NCBI GenBank assembly: GCA_902799355.1
Contig: CADCAG010000003.1
Location: forward strand, 1-64,000
Source: an uncultured Bacteroidales bacterium
GTDB taxonomy: Bacteria > Bacteroidota > Bacteroidia > Bacteroidales > Bacteroidaceae
DNA length: 64,000 nt
Direction: 5' to 3'
The translations under genes were made by a program, and so were the position numbers. Every line of letters begins with the position of its first letter. The stretch's first letter is position 1. Of the stretch, positions 50,843-59,778 are shown one piece after another. A model generated the notes under the pieces. The model saw nothing but the letters and a program-made list of their open reading frames with translations, was not told where the DNA came from and made no database searches.

Positions 50843-52003
50843 ATGAAAAAGAATTTATTAAGTTTAGCTATGTTGCTCGTTGGAGCATGGGCTTTAGTTG
50901 CTTGTAGCAACGATGAAGAGACACCCTATGTGCCTAAATCTGTTGATGTCACTAGTGGTGTTTTCGTAGTTTGTTCTGGAAACATGTCTTCTTCTATCAT
51001 TGGAGGCTTGACCTATTATGACTATGAAACGAAAACGGTTACTCCGCAAGCCTTCAAATCTGTCAATGGTCGCGAGTTGGGCCTTACTGCCAACGATGCA
51101 TTGGTATATGAAGACAAGATGTATATCGTTGTTGACAACGAGAACACCATTGAGGTAGTAGACAAGGGTAACCTGAAGTCTATCAAGCAGATTAAACTTA
51201 AGGAACTGATGGCTGACGGACAGGGCGCTCACCCACGTCACATCATTGCACAAGACGGAAAGTTGTATGTATCTAACTATGGTACATCCAGTGCTGACTG
51301 GGCAGCATACACTGTCAATGGTAATGGTTCTGTAGCAGTTATCGATGCTAAGACCTATGAGCTGAAGGCTACCTATGCCGTAGGTGGCTATCCTGAGGGC
51401 CTGGCTATTGTTGGTAACAACCTCTATGTGGTTAACTCAAACTACGGTATGGGCAATGGCACTATCTCTAAGATTAACCTCTCAACAGGTGCTGAGACCA
51501 AGATTTCTAACGAAGATATCATCAATCCTGTAGCTGCTGTCGCTATCAATGGTAGTCTGTACTATCTGGATTCTGGTTCATACGATTACAATCCTCCTTA
51601 TGCCCAGATTAATGCAGGTGTTCGTAAAGTTACAGAAAACGGAGAGGTTACCAAGGTTCTTGATGCTACGGCTATGTGCTCTGACGGCAAGAAAATCTAT
51701 GTGATCAATTCACCCTATGGACTCAACAGTACGTCTTATTCCGTTTATGATGTAGCAACCAGCAGTACGTCTGCCTTTACCCCCAGTGAGGAAGTTGAAT
51801 ATCCTAACACCATCGGTGTTGATCCTATTACCAACAATGTCTTTATTGCTTCTAATTCCAAGGATCCCGACACTGGTAAGGCTAGCTATAAGACTCCTGG
51901 CTATGTCAAGCAATATAAGGCTGACGGTTCCTTCGTCACTAAATTCGACTGTTGGGTAGGCCCGTGCGCTATTATTGCCAAAACGAGCGTAAAGTATGAG
52001 TAA
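50843..52003 (+). CDS. BtuG-like beta-propeller surface lipoprotein
   Basis: The 386-residue product is a lipoprotein (Cys21 in ALVACSNDEE) with a repeating beta-propeller pattern of YncE/DUF5074 type: NGRELGLTANDALVYEDKMYIV, GNGSVAVIDAKTYEL, GGYPEGLAIVGNNLYVV, EYPNTIGVDPITNNVFI. In Bacteroides thetaiotaomicron BtuG, a propeller lipoprotein beside BtuB, captures cobalamin with very high affinity at the cell surface. Gene order and fold support the same role here. Acidic residues directly after the lipobox (NDEE) fit surface export. Confidence 0.8.
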   Translation: MKKNLLSLAMLLVGAWALVACSNDEETPYVPKSVDVTSGVFVVCSGNMSSSIIGGLTYYDYETKTVTPQAFKSVNGRELGLTANDALVYEDKMYIVVDNENTIEVVDKGNLKSIKQIKLKELMADGQGAHPRHIIAQDGKLYVSNYGTSSADWAAYTVNGNGSVAVIDAKTYELKATYAVGGYPEGLAIVGNNLYVVNSNYGMGNGTISKINLSTGAETKISNEDIINPVAAVAINGSLYYLDSGSYDYNPPYAQINAGVRKVTENGEVTKVLDATAMCSDGKKIYVINSPYGLNSTSYSVYDVATSSTSAFTPSEEVEYPNTIGVDPITNNVFIASNSKDPDTGKASYKTPGYVKQYKADGSFVTKFDCWVGPCAIIAKTSVKYE

Positions 52004-53144
52004 GCAACTAACCTTACTATCTATACTATTTTCCGTTGTTGTCGCCTTGGCTTCGTGCCGAGGTGGCAACAACACTTCTTTGTCTGTAGAGGGAGGCGAC
52101 ACCGTTGCACTGAAGTATTCGTCACTGCTCACCATCGTTGAGCACGACGGCTATGTCGTTGCCGACATCAAGAATCCTTGGAAGCCCGGCAAGATGCTGC
52201 ATCGCTACTATCTCGTGCCCCGTACTTCAGACATTAAACCTCAGACCTCAGACCTCACTGACGGCACAGTCATCGAGATACCTATTCAGCGTGCTGCCGT
52301 CTTTACCACCGTTCACTGTGCTTTGCTCACCGAACTGGGGCTGGGCAGCCATATTGTGGGTGTGGCAGACTCCAAGTATATCAAGGTGCCTTATATCCAG
52401 CAGCAGATCAAGGCAGGCCGCATTGTGGACTGCGGCAATGGCTTGAACCCCATCGTCGAGAAGATTATGGACGTGAAGCCCGATGTTATCATGCTGTCGC
52501 CCTTTGAAAACAGTGGCGGCTATGGTAAGACGGAGGAGATAGGCATCCCATTGATAGAGTGTGCCGAGTATATGGAGACGTCGCCACTGGCACGTGCTGA
52601 ATGGATGCGCTTCTATGGCTTGCTGTTTGGTGCCGGCGACGAGGCCGATGCCTTGTTCCACAACGTCGACAGCAGTTATGTTGCCTTGAAACAACAGGCT
52701 GCACAGGCTGGCAAGGGGCGCTCTGTCATTGTTGACAAGGTGGTAGGCTCTGTATGGTATATGCCTGGCGGTCGTAGCACGATAGGTCAGATGTTGCAGG
52801 ATGCTGGTGGACAGTATCCGTGGGCAACAGACGATCAGAGCGGTTCGCTGTCACTGCCTTTCGAGACGGTGCTCGAAAGAGGAGGGGAGTCTGATGTGTG
52901 GATGTTACGCTACTCAAGCGACCACGACTGGGATTACAAGGAGTTGCTGTCAGGTCATCGTGGCTATAGTCAGTTGAAGGCATTCCGCCAGCATGAGGTC
53001 TATGGATGTAATGTGGAACAGTCGCATTTCTATGAAGACACACCATTCCATCCCGACCGTCTGCTCTGCGACTTCCTGCAAATTTTGCATCCCGATATAA
53101 TAGGATTGCCTCCGCTGTGTTATTATAAGAAACTGAAAGAGTAA
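51996..53144 (+). CDS. btuF: Cobalamin-type ABC transporter substrate-binding lipoprotein, second
   Basis: The 382-residue product has a lipoprotein signal (LSILFSVVVALASC, Cys21) and the BtuF-type fold: RAAVFTTVHCALLTELGLG, IVEKIMDVKPDVIMLSPF, ARAEWMRFYGLLFG. It overlaps the BtuG-like gene by 8 bases and is 8 bases ahead of the permease gene. Residues about 76-87 (TSDIKPQTSDL) come from a CAGACCTCA repeat inserted between two strands, where the paralogue at 47353 has a short turn. Confidence 0.88.
   Translation: MSKQLTLLSILFSVVVALASCRGGNNTSLSVEGGDTVALKYSSLLTIVEHDGYVVADIKNPWKPGKMLHRYYLVPRTSDIKPQTSDLTDGTVIEIPIQRAAVFTTVHCALLTELGLGSHIVGVADSKYIKVPYIQQQIKAGRIVDCGNGLNPIVEKIMDVKPDVIMLSPFENSGGYGKTEEIGIPLIECAEYMETSPLARAEWMRFYGLLFGAGDEADALFHNVDSSYVALKQQAAQAGKGRSVIVDKVVGSVWYMPGGRSTIGQMLQDAGGQYPWATDDQSGSLSLPFETVLERGGESDVWMLRYSSDHDWDYKELLSGHRGYSQLKAFRQHEVYGCNVEQSHFYEDTPFHPDRLLCDFLQILHPDIIGLPPLCYYKKLKE
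52225..52259. repeat. CAGACCTCA repeat inside the second btuF
   Basis: CTTCAGACATTAAACC, TCAGACCTCAGACCTCACT: three CAGAC units, two of them in a perfect 8-base tandem, in frame. Confidence 0.7.
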
Positions 53145-53152
53145 CGGTTATT

Positions 53153-54163
53153 GTGAAGCGAGGTGTTGTTCTCTGTTGCCTGTTGGCACTGTTGATGGTT
53201 GTATTGTTGGCTGTCAACCTGGCCGTGGGGTCGGTATCCATACCGCTCCGCGATGTTGTCAGCATCATCATGGGACATGAGGCTGCACGTCCTTCATGGC
53301 AGTTTATCATTATGGAGAGCCGACTGCCGCAGGCTATCACCGCCATGCTTTGCGGTGGTTCGCTGGCAGTCAGCGGTCTGATGCTGCAGACGGCATTCAA
53401 GAATCCGTTGGCAGGCCCCAGCATCTTTGGCGTCAATAGTGGAGCCGGTGTGGGGGTGGCACTCGTCATGCTCGGCATGGGGGGCTCGCTGTCTGTTGGC
53501 TCTGTCAGCATCACCGGTTTTATGGCTGTCCTCGCCGCCGCCTTCGTTGGTGCCATGGCCGTCATGGGACTGATCTTCCTGTTTAGCACCATGGTACACA
53601 ATAATGTCATGCTGCTCATTGTGGGCATCATGATAGGTTATATTGCCAATAGTGTGGTGGCATTGCTCAACTTCTTTGCCACGGACGAGGGCGTCAAGTC
53701 TTATATGGTATGGGGCATGGGCTCTTTTGGCGGCGTGCCGATGAGTCAGATCCCTTTGTTCGCCTCATTGTGCGTATTGGGAATGGTGGGGGCTCTGCTG
53801 TTAGTGAAACCCCTCAATGCCCTGCTCTTAGGCGAACGCTATGCTGAGAATCTGGGTGTGAATACCCACAGGGTGCGCAACTGGCTAATCATCGTTACGG
53901 GTCTGTTGACCGCTATTACCACTGCCTATTGTGGTCCTATCATGTTTATAGGTTTGGCGGTGCCTCATATTGCTCACCTCTTATTCCGTCAGGCCGACCA
54001 TCGTATTCTGATGCCGGGCACCATCCTTTGTGGTGCGGTCATTGCCCTTGTCTGCAATGCCATCTGTTTCCTTCCTGGCGAGTCGGGCGTCATTCCGTTG
54101 AATGCCGTCACGCCAGTGATGGGTGCACCCGTCATCATTTACATCATAGCACGCCGCAACTAA
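53153..54163 (+). CDS. btuC: Cobalamin-type ABC transporter permease, second
   Basis: FecCD/BtuC-type permease of 336 residues with the family signatures LPQAITAMLCGGSLAVSGLMLQTAFKNPLAGPSIFG and GPIMFIGLAVPHIAHLLFRQADHR. It appears to start at GTG 53153. It is a paralogue of the permease at 46313. No ATPase gene follows: the next gene is on the other strand. Confidence 0.92.
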   Translation: MKRGVVLCCLLALLMVVLLAVNLAVGSVSIPLRDVVSIIMGHEAARPSWQFIIMESRLPQAITAMLCGGSLAVSGLMLQTAFKNPLAGPSIFGVNSGAGVGVALVMLGMGGSLSVGSVSITGFMAVLAAAFVGAMAVMGLIFLFSTMVHNNVMLLIVGIMIGYIANSVVALLNFFATDEGVKSYMVWGMGSFGGVPMSQIPLFASLCVLGMVGALLLVKPLNALLLGERYAENLGVNTHRVRNWLIIVTGLLTAITTAYCGPIMFIGLAVPHIAHLLFRQADHRILMPGTILCGAVIALVCNAICFLPGESGVIPLNAVTPVMGAPVIIYIIARRN

Positions 54164-54190
54164 GCACATCACGCAGCCATGGCTTTACCA

Positions 54191-54222
54191 CCCGCTGTTC
54201 AAAGGAACTGGCGGATTTTTTT
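54191..54222 (+). terminator. Probable intrinsic terminator after btuC
   Basis: CCCGCTGTTC-AAAG-GAACTGGCGG: an imperfect stem with a two-base mismatch, followed by seven T's (one A between). It lies 28 bases after the permease stop. Confidence 0.55.
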
Positions 54223-54241
54223 AAAGAAGCGTTCCGTTTTT

Positions 54242-54853
54242 TTACTCAAATATCTTGAAGGCATACCCTTCGGCCAACAGCCACTCGATAGCAGCAGGCA
54301 AGGCAATGCGTAGCTTCTCAATGCTCTTCAAGGAGTCATGGAAAGTGATGATGCTACCATTACGTGCATAACGCTTCACATTGTTAAGAACATCGGTGGC
54401 CGTCATCCATTTGGAATAGTCGCGCGTAACGAGGTCCCACATGACAATCTTGAATTTGCGCGAGAGCCAGGCATACTGATCGTGACGCATCCATCCATGA
54501 GGCGGACGTACCAGATTGGTATGCAGGTAGGCGTTGGCCTTTTCTACATTGTAACTGTATTCGTGGACGGAATGGCGCAAGCCACCCATGTGGTTGTGTG
54601 TATGGTTGCCAACGCGGTGGCCTTCATCGACTACCCGCTGGTGCAACTCAGGATATTTTCTGACATTGTCGCCCACCATGAAGAACGTAGCTTTGATGCC
54701 ATAGTGCTTCAGCGTGTCAAGAATGAACGGCGTAGCCTCTGGAATGGGGCCGTCGTCGAAAGTGAGGTAGACGGCCTTTTCCTCAGGATTCATGCGCCAG
54801 AGTGCCTTGGGGTACATCCAGCGCAGCCACTTGGATGGTTGCTCAATAAACAT
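54242..54853 (-). CDS. Polysaccharide deacetylase (NodB-type)
   Basis: The 203-residue product has the NodB motifs YLTFDDGP (Asp33, Asp34), GHRVGNHTHNH (His84, His88), RPPHGWMRHDQ and TFHDS. It is a metal-dependent N- or O-deacetylase acting on peptidoglycan or another polysaccharide. There is no clear signal peptide, though MYPKALW suggests peripheral membrane association. Its ATG overlaps the stop of the DUF2723 gene (TAATG), so both are probably part of one envelope-glycan unit. Confidence 0.88.
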   Translation of the reverse strand: MFIEQPSKWLRWMYPKALWRMNPEEKAVYLTFDDGPIPEATPFILDTLKHYGIKATFFMVGDNVRKYPELHQRVVDEGHRVGNHTHNHMGGLRHSVHEYSYNVEKANAYLHTNLVRPPHGWMRHDQYAWLSRKFKIVMWDLVTRDYSKWMTATDVLNNVKRYARNGSIITFHDSLKSIEKLRIALPAAIEWLLAEGYAFKIFE

Positions 54854-57800
54854 TAGTCTTCGTATAACTTTCCACCACGCTGCTCGAAGATGTTGCTGAG
54901 GAGGGTGAGTTCTTTCATCTGTCGCTCGTAAGTCTTCTCGTCAACAATCTCAGTGAGCGATGCCAGTTGTTCCAAGATGTAGAAGTTGACTAGGCAGTCG
55001 TGCTTGGCAGATTCGAAACGGTATTGTTCCAGTGAGCAGAACCACTTCATATACTGCACGGAATTTTTCCACATCTGGTTGATGATGTTCAACGCTTCCT
55101 TTTTCTTTCCCAGCGAAGCCCATGTGCGAGCCATGTCGAGTGAGCCAGAGCTGTAGTTGTGGGCTACATTGAACGATGGAATCATCTTTTCTGTATATCG
55201 CAGCACCTCTTCGGCCTTCTTTTCCTTGCCTTCGTACATCAGTTCCAATGCCAGTTTGGCCATGGTACGACGGTGGGTGTAGCACATGCGCATTACCGTC
55301 TCGTCGAGGTAGATTCCTGGCTTGTCGATGCCACCGAACTTGAAGCGGTGCATCACGTTGTCATAGGTCTTCTCTGTATCGAAGTTCTTGACACCAGGGA
55401 TGGGCCTGCCATCGCGAGTGGTTGTAAACGGTGTGATACGGTAGGCCAGACCTTCAGTGATTACATTATCGCCTAAGTTGATGTAATTGTCGTCGCCAAC
55501 AGAGACAGCCACGTAAATCGGACGCTCCCAGTTACACTGAGCCAGCATTTCCAGAATCATGAGGTCGCCCTTGTACAGCGCACGTTTGCCTTTCAGTGAG
55601 ATGACCATCTTGTCAGGGATTGAGTCGGTAGCCATCAGCATACCACTGCGACGTACGGCATCCTTGTCGATAGTCATATAGAGCGTGTCGGTAGGTATCA
55701 TGTGCACATCGGCATTCTTGGAACGTACCCAGTATTTCAGGATGTTCTTCAACTCAAAGGGCTCGTCGCCAAACTGTTGGCGGGCCTGTTCAGGATGCTG
55801 CTGGTAGAGGTTGAGCACAGCTTCCTTCATCTCTGGTTCGATAGATACGTATTCATTGGTACCTGCGCAGTACTCGATACGCTCCCACGAGATGGGCACG
55901 CTGGGCGAGTCGTAGGCAGGACGGCGCATCTGGTCGATGTACCAATCTGTCTGTAGGTACGACAGGTTACAAACGCGAGCATCGGTACGCACACCCTCTA
56001 CATCCTGGTTATACCACAAGGGGAAGGTGTCGTTATCACCATTGGTGAAGATGATGGGATTGTTGCCCTGCTGGCAGGTGTTCAGATAGTTCTGGCCGAA
56101 GTCGCGACAGGTGTAGCGATTAGAGCGGTCGTGGTCATCCCATGTCTGTGAAGCCATTTGAATGGGGACAAACAGACAGGCCAGTGAGATAATAGAGGCA
56201 AGTGCCACCAAGTTAACTTTCTTGAGTTTCTGCTTCAGCAACTCGATAATGCCTGCTACACCGATACCACACCAGATAGCATAAGCATAGAACGAACCAG
56301 CATAAGCATAGTCACGCTCACGAGGTTGCGAGGGCGTCTGATTCAGGTAGATGACGATGGCCAGACCTGTCATGAAGAACAGGAAGAAGACTACCCAGAA
56401 CTGACGGATGCCCGTCTGGTCTTTGAGACTTCCGTGGTGTTTGCCCAGTGACTGCCAGAAGAGTCCTATGAGACCCAGCAGTAGTGGCAGACAGTAGAAG
56501 ACGTTATGTCCCTTGTTCTCCTTCAGTTCATCTGGCAACTTGCTCTGGTCGCCCAGACGCCAGTTGTCGAACCAGTCGAAGCCGGTAATCCAGTTGCCAT
56601 GTTCTAACTCGCCATTACCCTGCAAGTCGTTCTGGCGACCGGCAAAGTTCCACATGAAGTAGCGCCAGTACATCCAGTTGCACTGGTAAGAGATGAAGAA
56701 ACGCAGGTTCTCAAACTGTGAGGGCACCTTGACGCTCACCATTTCGCCACAACGATCGTACATCTCTTCACGTCCACTGATCTCGCCCATCCAACTCTCG
56801 TAGTTGCCACGATGAGCGGAGCTGTACATGCGGGGGAAGAACATATTCTGTGCATACTGGTATTCATCCTTAGTGCGTACTACGAAGTACTCGTCCTTCT
56901 CATCGGGAGAGGCTTTCTCCTTACGTTGCCAGACAGGGTCGCCCTTTTTCATGACAGGCTTGCAGTATTCACCGTCTCTTTCCAAAGCGACCTGTGAACT
57001 ATAGGCGGGACCATAGAACAATGGACGCTGACCGTACTGCTCACGACCCAGGTACTCACCAAGCGTGAAGATGTCCTCTGGAGAGTTCTGGTCCATCGGT
57101 GGGTTAGCTGATGAACGAATCACGATGAGTGCGTAGCTAGAGTATCCAATCATTAGCATCAGCATGCAGAGCAACGAGGTGTTCTTGATGCGGGCGCTGA
57201 CCAAAGCTTTGGGCTTTTGACCATTAGCCTTAACCTGATAGCCGAGAATGAACCACAAAACGACCAGTACCACGATGCCGATGATGGCTGCTGAGTAGCC
57301 GTGGCCGTAGAAAGGAATACCCAACATGGCAACAGCCAGCAGGAACGCAGCGTTCTGACGCTTGGGAGCCTTATCGTTGTAGGTCTCGTAGATAGCCCAG
57401 ATGATGACGGCTACGAGCAGGAAGATATAGATAATCTCACCCGTATTGAACGGACAGCCCAGCACGTTGACAAAGAACAGTTCGAACCAGCCGCCCACCT
57501 GTACGATGCCTGGTACAACACCATAGAGCACGGCAGCCAAGATAACCACTGAGATGAACAGTGCTAAGAGTGAACCCTTCAAGTCGCGTTTGGGATCGTC
57601 GATGGGGAACTTGCGATAGTAGTAGACCAGCACGATGGCAGGCAGGCACAATAGGTTCAGCAGGTGAACACCGATGGACAGACCTGTCATGTACATGATG
57701 AGTACCAGCCAGCGGTCGGCATGTGGCTGGTCTGCCTGGTCTTCCCATTTCAGAATAAGCCAGAAGACAACAGCTGTAAAAGCGCTGGAGTAAGCATATA

Positions 57801-58260
57801 CCTCGCCCTCAACGGCCGAGAACCAGAAGGTGTCGCTGAAGGTGTAGATGAGGGCACCCACCAAGGCCGATGCCTCGATGGCTATCCACTTGTACATGGG
57901 AATGTCCTTCAGTGTTACGGCATTGCGGAAATCTTCCTGTTTGATAAGCAGACGACGTACCAAGTGCGATATCGTCCAAAACAGGAACAGTATCGTTGCT
58001 GCCGATAACAATGCACTCATCATGTTCACCATAAGAGCTACCTGTGAGGGGTCGCTGGCAAACTGTGAGAACAGATTGGCAGTCAGCATGAAGAACGGTG
58101 CACCGGGTGGGTGGCCGATTTCCAGTTTATAGCCTGTAGAGATAAATTCCGGACAATCCCAGAAGGATGCTGTCGGTTCGACGGTGGAGCAGTACACAAA
58201 GGCTGCGATGGCAAAAGTCAGCCAGCCCAAGATGTTGTCCACGATTCTGAATTGTTTCAT
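54853..58260 (-). CDS. DUF2723 multi-spanning glycosyltransferase-like protein
   Basis: The 1135-residue product has an N-terminal membrane region of about a dozen helices with the DUF2723 signature SFWDCPEFISTGYKLEIGHP and PPGAPFF, a large periplasmic part with a WYRYFMWNFAGRQND-like segment, and TPR-like helices at the C-terminus (KKEALNIINQMWKN). DUF2723 is a Bacteroidetes family of GT-C-like enzymes thought to act in protein O-glycosylation; the donor and acceptor are not visible here. The start at ATG 58260 is followed by MKQFRIVDN. Confidence 0.85.
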   Translation of the reverse strand: MKQFRIVDNILGWLTFAIAAFVYCSTVEPTASFWDCPEFISTGYKLEIGHPPGAPFFMLTANLFSQFASDPSQVALMVNMMSALLSAATILFLFWTISHLVRRLLIKQEDFRNAVTLKDIPMYKWIAIEASALVGALIYTFSDTFWFSAVEGEVYAYSSAFTAVVFWLILKWEDQADQPHADRWLVLIMYMTGLSIGVHLLNLLCLPAIVLVYYYRKFPIDDPKRDLKGSLLALFISVVILAAVLYGVVPGIVQVGGWFELFFVNVLGCPFNTGEIIYIFLLVAVIIWAIYETYNDKAPKRQNAAFLLAVAMLGIPFYGHGYSAAIIGIVVLVVLWFILGYQVKANGQKPKALVSARIKNTSLLCMLMLMIGYSSYALIVIRSSANPPMDQNSPEDIFTLGEYLGREQYGQRPLFYGPAYSSQVALERDGEYCKPVMKKGDPVWQRKEKASPDEKDEYFVVRTKDEYQYAQNMFFPRMYSSAHRGNYESWMGEISGREEMYDRCGEMVSVKVPSQFENLRFFISYQCNWMYWRYFMWNFAGRQNDLQGNGELEHGNWITGFDWFDNWRLGDQSKLPDELKENKGHNVFYCLPLLLGLIGLFWQSLGKHHGSLKDQTGIRQFWVVFFLFFMTGLAIVIYLNQTPSQPRERDYAYAGSFYAYAIWCGIGVAGIIELLKQKLKKVNLVALASIISLACLFVPIQMASQTWDDHDRSNRYTCRDFGQNYLNTCQQGNNPIIFTNGDNDTFPLWYNQDVEGVRTDARVCNLSYLQTDWYIDQMRRPAYDSPSVPISWERIEYCAGTNEYVSIEPEMKEAVLNLYQQHPEQARQQFGDEPFELKNILKYWVRSKNADVHMIPTDTLYMTIDKDAVRRSGMLMATDSIPDKMVISLKGKRALYKGDLMILEMLAQCNWERPIYVAVSVGDDNYINLGDNVITEGLAYRITPFTTTRDGRPIPGVKNFDTEKTYDNVMHRFKFGGIDKPGIYLDETVMRMCYTHRRTMAKLALELMYEGKEKKAEEVLRYTEKMIPSFNVAHNYSSGSLDMARTWASLGKKKEALNIINQMWKNSVQYMKWFCSLEQYRFESAKHDCLVNFYILEQLASLTEIVDEKTYERQMKELTLLSNIFEQRGGKLYED

Positions 58261-58294
58261 TATCTGATTGTTGATTGATTTTCGTTCCAACCTG

Positions 58295-58302
58295 CAAAGG
58301 TA
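58295..58302 (-). promoter_or_regulatory. Promoter -7 box of the DUF2723 gene
   Basis: TACCTTTG on the minus strand, 34 bases upstream of ATG 58260. Confidence 0.5.
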
Positions 58303-58310
58303 ATATATAT

Positions 58311-58342
58311 AATGAAGAATGAAGAATGAAGAATGAAGAATT
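58311..58342. repeat. ATGAAGA tandem repeat
   Basis: AATGAAGA-ATGAAGA-ATGAAGA-ATGAAGAATT: four perfect 7-base units in the gap between the YqaA-like and DUF2723 genes. Confidence 0.85.
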
Positions 58343-58376
58343 TGCTTTAGCCTTGTTTTTTTTAACGTTTAAACAG

Positions 58377-58829
58377 CTATATAAACAGTTGTGCACCATA
58401 TATCAAAACCACGTAGCGTAGGAATTTACCCAATGCGATGCTGGTCAGTGAGATGGGAATGTTGGCGCGCATCAGTCCTAAGACGATGGTGATGGCTGAC
58501 CCTAGCAAGGGTACAAAGGCAAAGAACCCCATCCAGGCGCCATGACCTCCCATGAAGCGGGTGGCCTTGTCAAGATCCTGCTGTTTGACATGCAGGTATT
58601 TCTCTATCCACTCCAGCTTACCCATGCGCCCTACGAAATAGTTGAACATTCCACCAGCCACATTGCCGATGGTTCCATAGATGATAAGTCCCCAAGGGTC
58701 CAGTCCTGCAGCCAACAGTCCAGTCATTACCGCCTCGCTAGAGAACGGGAAGAAGGAGCCGGCAATGAAGGCTGTGATTAACATGCCCCAATAACCGTAA
58801 CTAATCAGGAGAGAGATGAGAACATCCAT
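58377..58829 (-). CDS. YqaA-like (DedA/SNARE-associated) membrane protein
   Basis: The 150-residue product has four to five membrane helices and the pattern FFPFSSEAVMTGLLAAG, GNVAGGMFNYFVGRMG, FFAFVPLLGSAITIVLGLMR, typical of YqaA/DedA relatives. The family is implicated in membrane homeostasis and lipid handling. Its start overlaps the 3' end of the next membrane protein gene by 25 bases. Confidence 0.85.
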   Translation of the reverse strand: MDVLISLLISYGYWGMLITAFIAGSFFPFSSEAVMTGLLAAGLDPWGLIIYGTIGNVAGGMFNYFVGRMGKLEWIEKYLHVKQQDLDKATRFMGGHGAWMGFFAFVPLLGSAITIVLGLMRANIPISLTSIALGKFLRYVVLIYGAQLFI

Positions 58830-59743
58830 ATATTATAGATCGTAAGTAACAGTGTAGCAATGCAGAGTGTCATAAAGGTGATGTTCGTCAGTTTGGTAGA
58901 TGACAGTGCCGCAAAATGGGCTATCAGCGGTGAGGTGTTGAGTATCATGATAAGCAACATGGCATTGAAATGCTGTGGCTGCAGCAGCAGGAACAGCAGG
59001 GCTGCCATATCCATAAAGATAAAGAAACCATAGAACATACGGATGCGTATCTTGTCCAGATAACTTTTTCGGATATAGTGTACCGTACCTATAATGGACA
59101 GTAGGATGACCAAACCTAGCGTAGCCTTTTGACTGTCAGTGATGCCATAGAAGTTAAAGGGCTCGTCAAAGGCTGTCAGTGCCATGAAATGATCAATGAT
59201 TGCTGAATAGTCTTTCTGGTAGAACAACCATGCGCAGTAGAACCAATAGGGTGTCACTAGTCCTAACAACGATGCTATCCAGGTGCGCCAGGATAGTGAC
59301 ATCGTGTTGGTAATCATCAGAAGCCAGATTAGTGGCAGGAAGAAGAGCACATGAATATATGAGATTGACGCCACGCCGAGAAAGAGAAAGGCGTAGTAGG
59401 TGAGTCCTGCCGCCTCTTTATTCTGGTACGTGAGAAATAGCAATAGAATGCTTACTACCAGGCACATCAGCATGGAGACCTCGCGGAGGGCAGGGAAGAG
59501 GAAACATGCACAGCAAGTCAACGTCAGGAATGTACTACTCACCATGCGTGAGAAGATGCGTATCAGGGCATTGATGTTGTTGAGTTCTACCATCAGGTAG
59601 GTGGTGAAGCCAAAGCATATCAGCTGCCACCACCAGTGATTGGTCACAACACCACAAGATAACCATACTGCCATGGCATATACCGTGGTGACAGGCATGG
59701 TCATCTTGCTTTCCGCAATCCTATTCTGTAGTAGTTTCCTCAC
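58805..59743 (-). CDS. Multi-spanning membrane protein of unknown function
   Basis: The 312-residue product contains about nine hydrophobic helices (for example FLTLTCCACFLFPALREVSM, VLFFLPLIWLLMITNTMSLS) and few conserved charged motifs. It resembles Bacteroidetes inner-membrane proteins with DUF6427-like layout, but the assignment is uncertain. It lies between purD and the yqaA-like gene, 36 bases from purD, probably co-transcribed. Confidence 0.65.
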   Translation of the reverse strand: MRKLLQNRIAESKMTMPVTTVYAMAVWLSCGVVTNHWWWQLICFGFTTYLMVELNNINALIRIFSRMVSSTFLTLTCCACFLFPALREVSMLMCLVVSILLLFLTYQNKEAAGLTYYAFLFLGVASISYIHVLFFLPLIWLLMITNTMSLSWRTWIASLLGLVTPYWFYCAWLFYQKDYSAIIDHFMALTAFDEPFNFYGITDSQKATLGLVILLSIIGTVHYIRKSYLDKIRIRMFYGFFIFMDMAALLFLLLQPQHFNAMLLIMILNTSPLIAHFAALSSTKLTNITFMTLCIATLLLTIYNIWMFSSLS

Positions 59744-59770
59744 TATTCGTTATTCACTATTCATTAGCGA
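59744..59770. repeat. ATTCACTATTC short repeat
   Basis: CACTATTCGTTATTCACTATTCATTAG in the purD-membrane protein gap: three ATTC units at 8-base spacing. Another member of the same type of low-complexity tract. Confidence 0.6.
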
Positions 59771-59778
59771 AGCGCCTT

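Noticed and set aside
54164-54241. BtuD ATPase remnant after the second btuC
   Set aside because: Only 78 bases, with a terminator-like hairpin; no Walker or signature motif.
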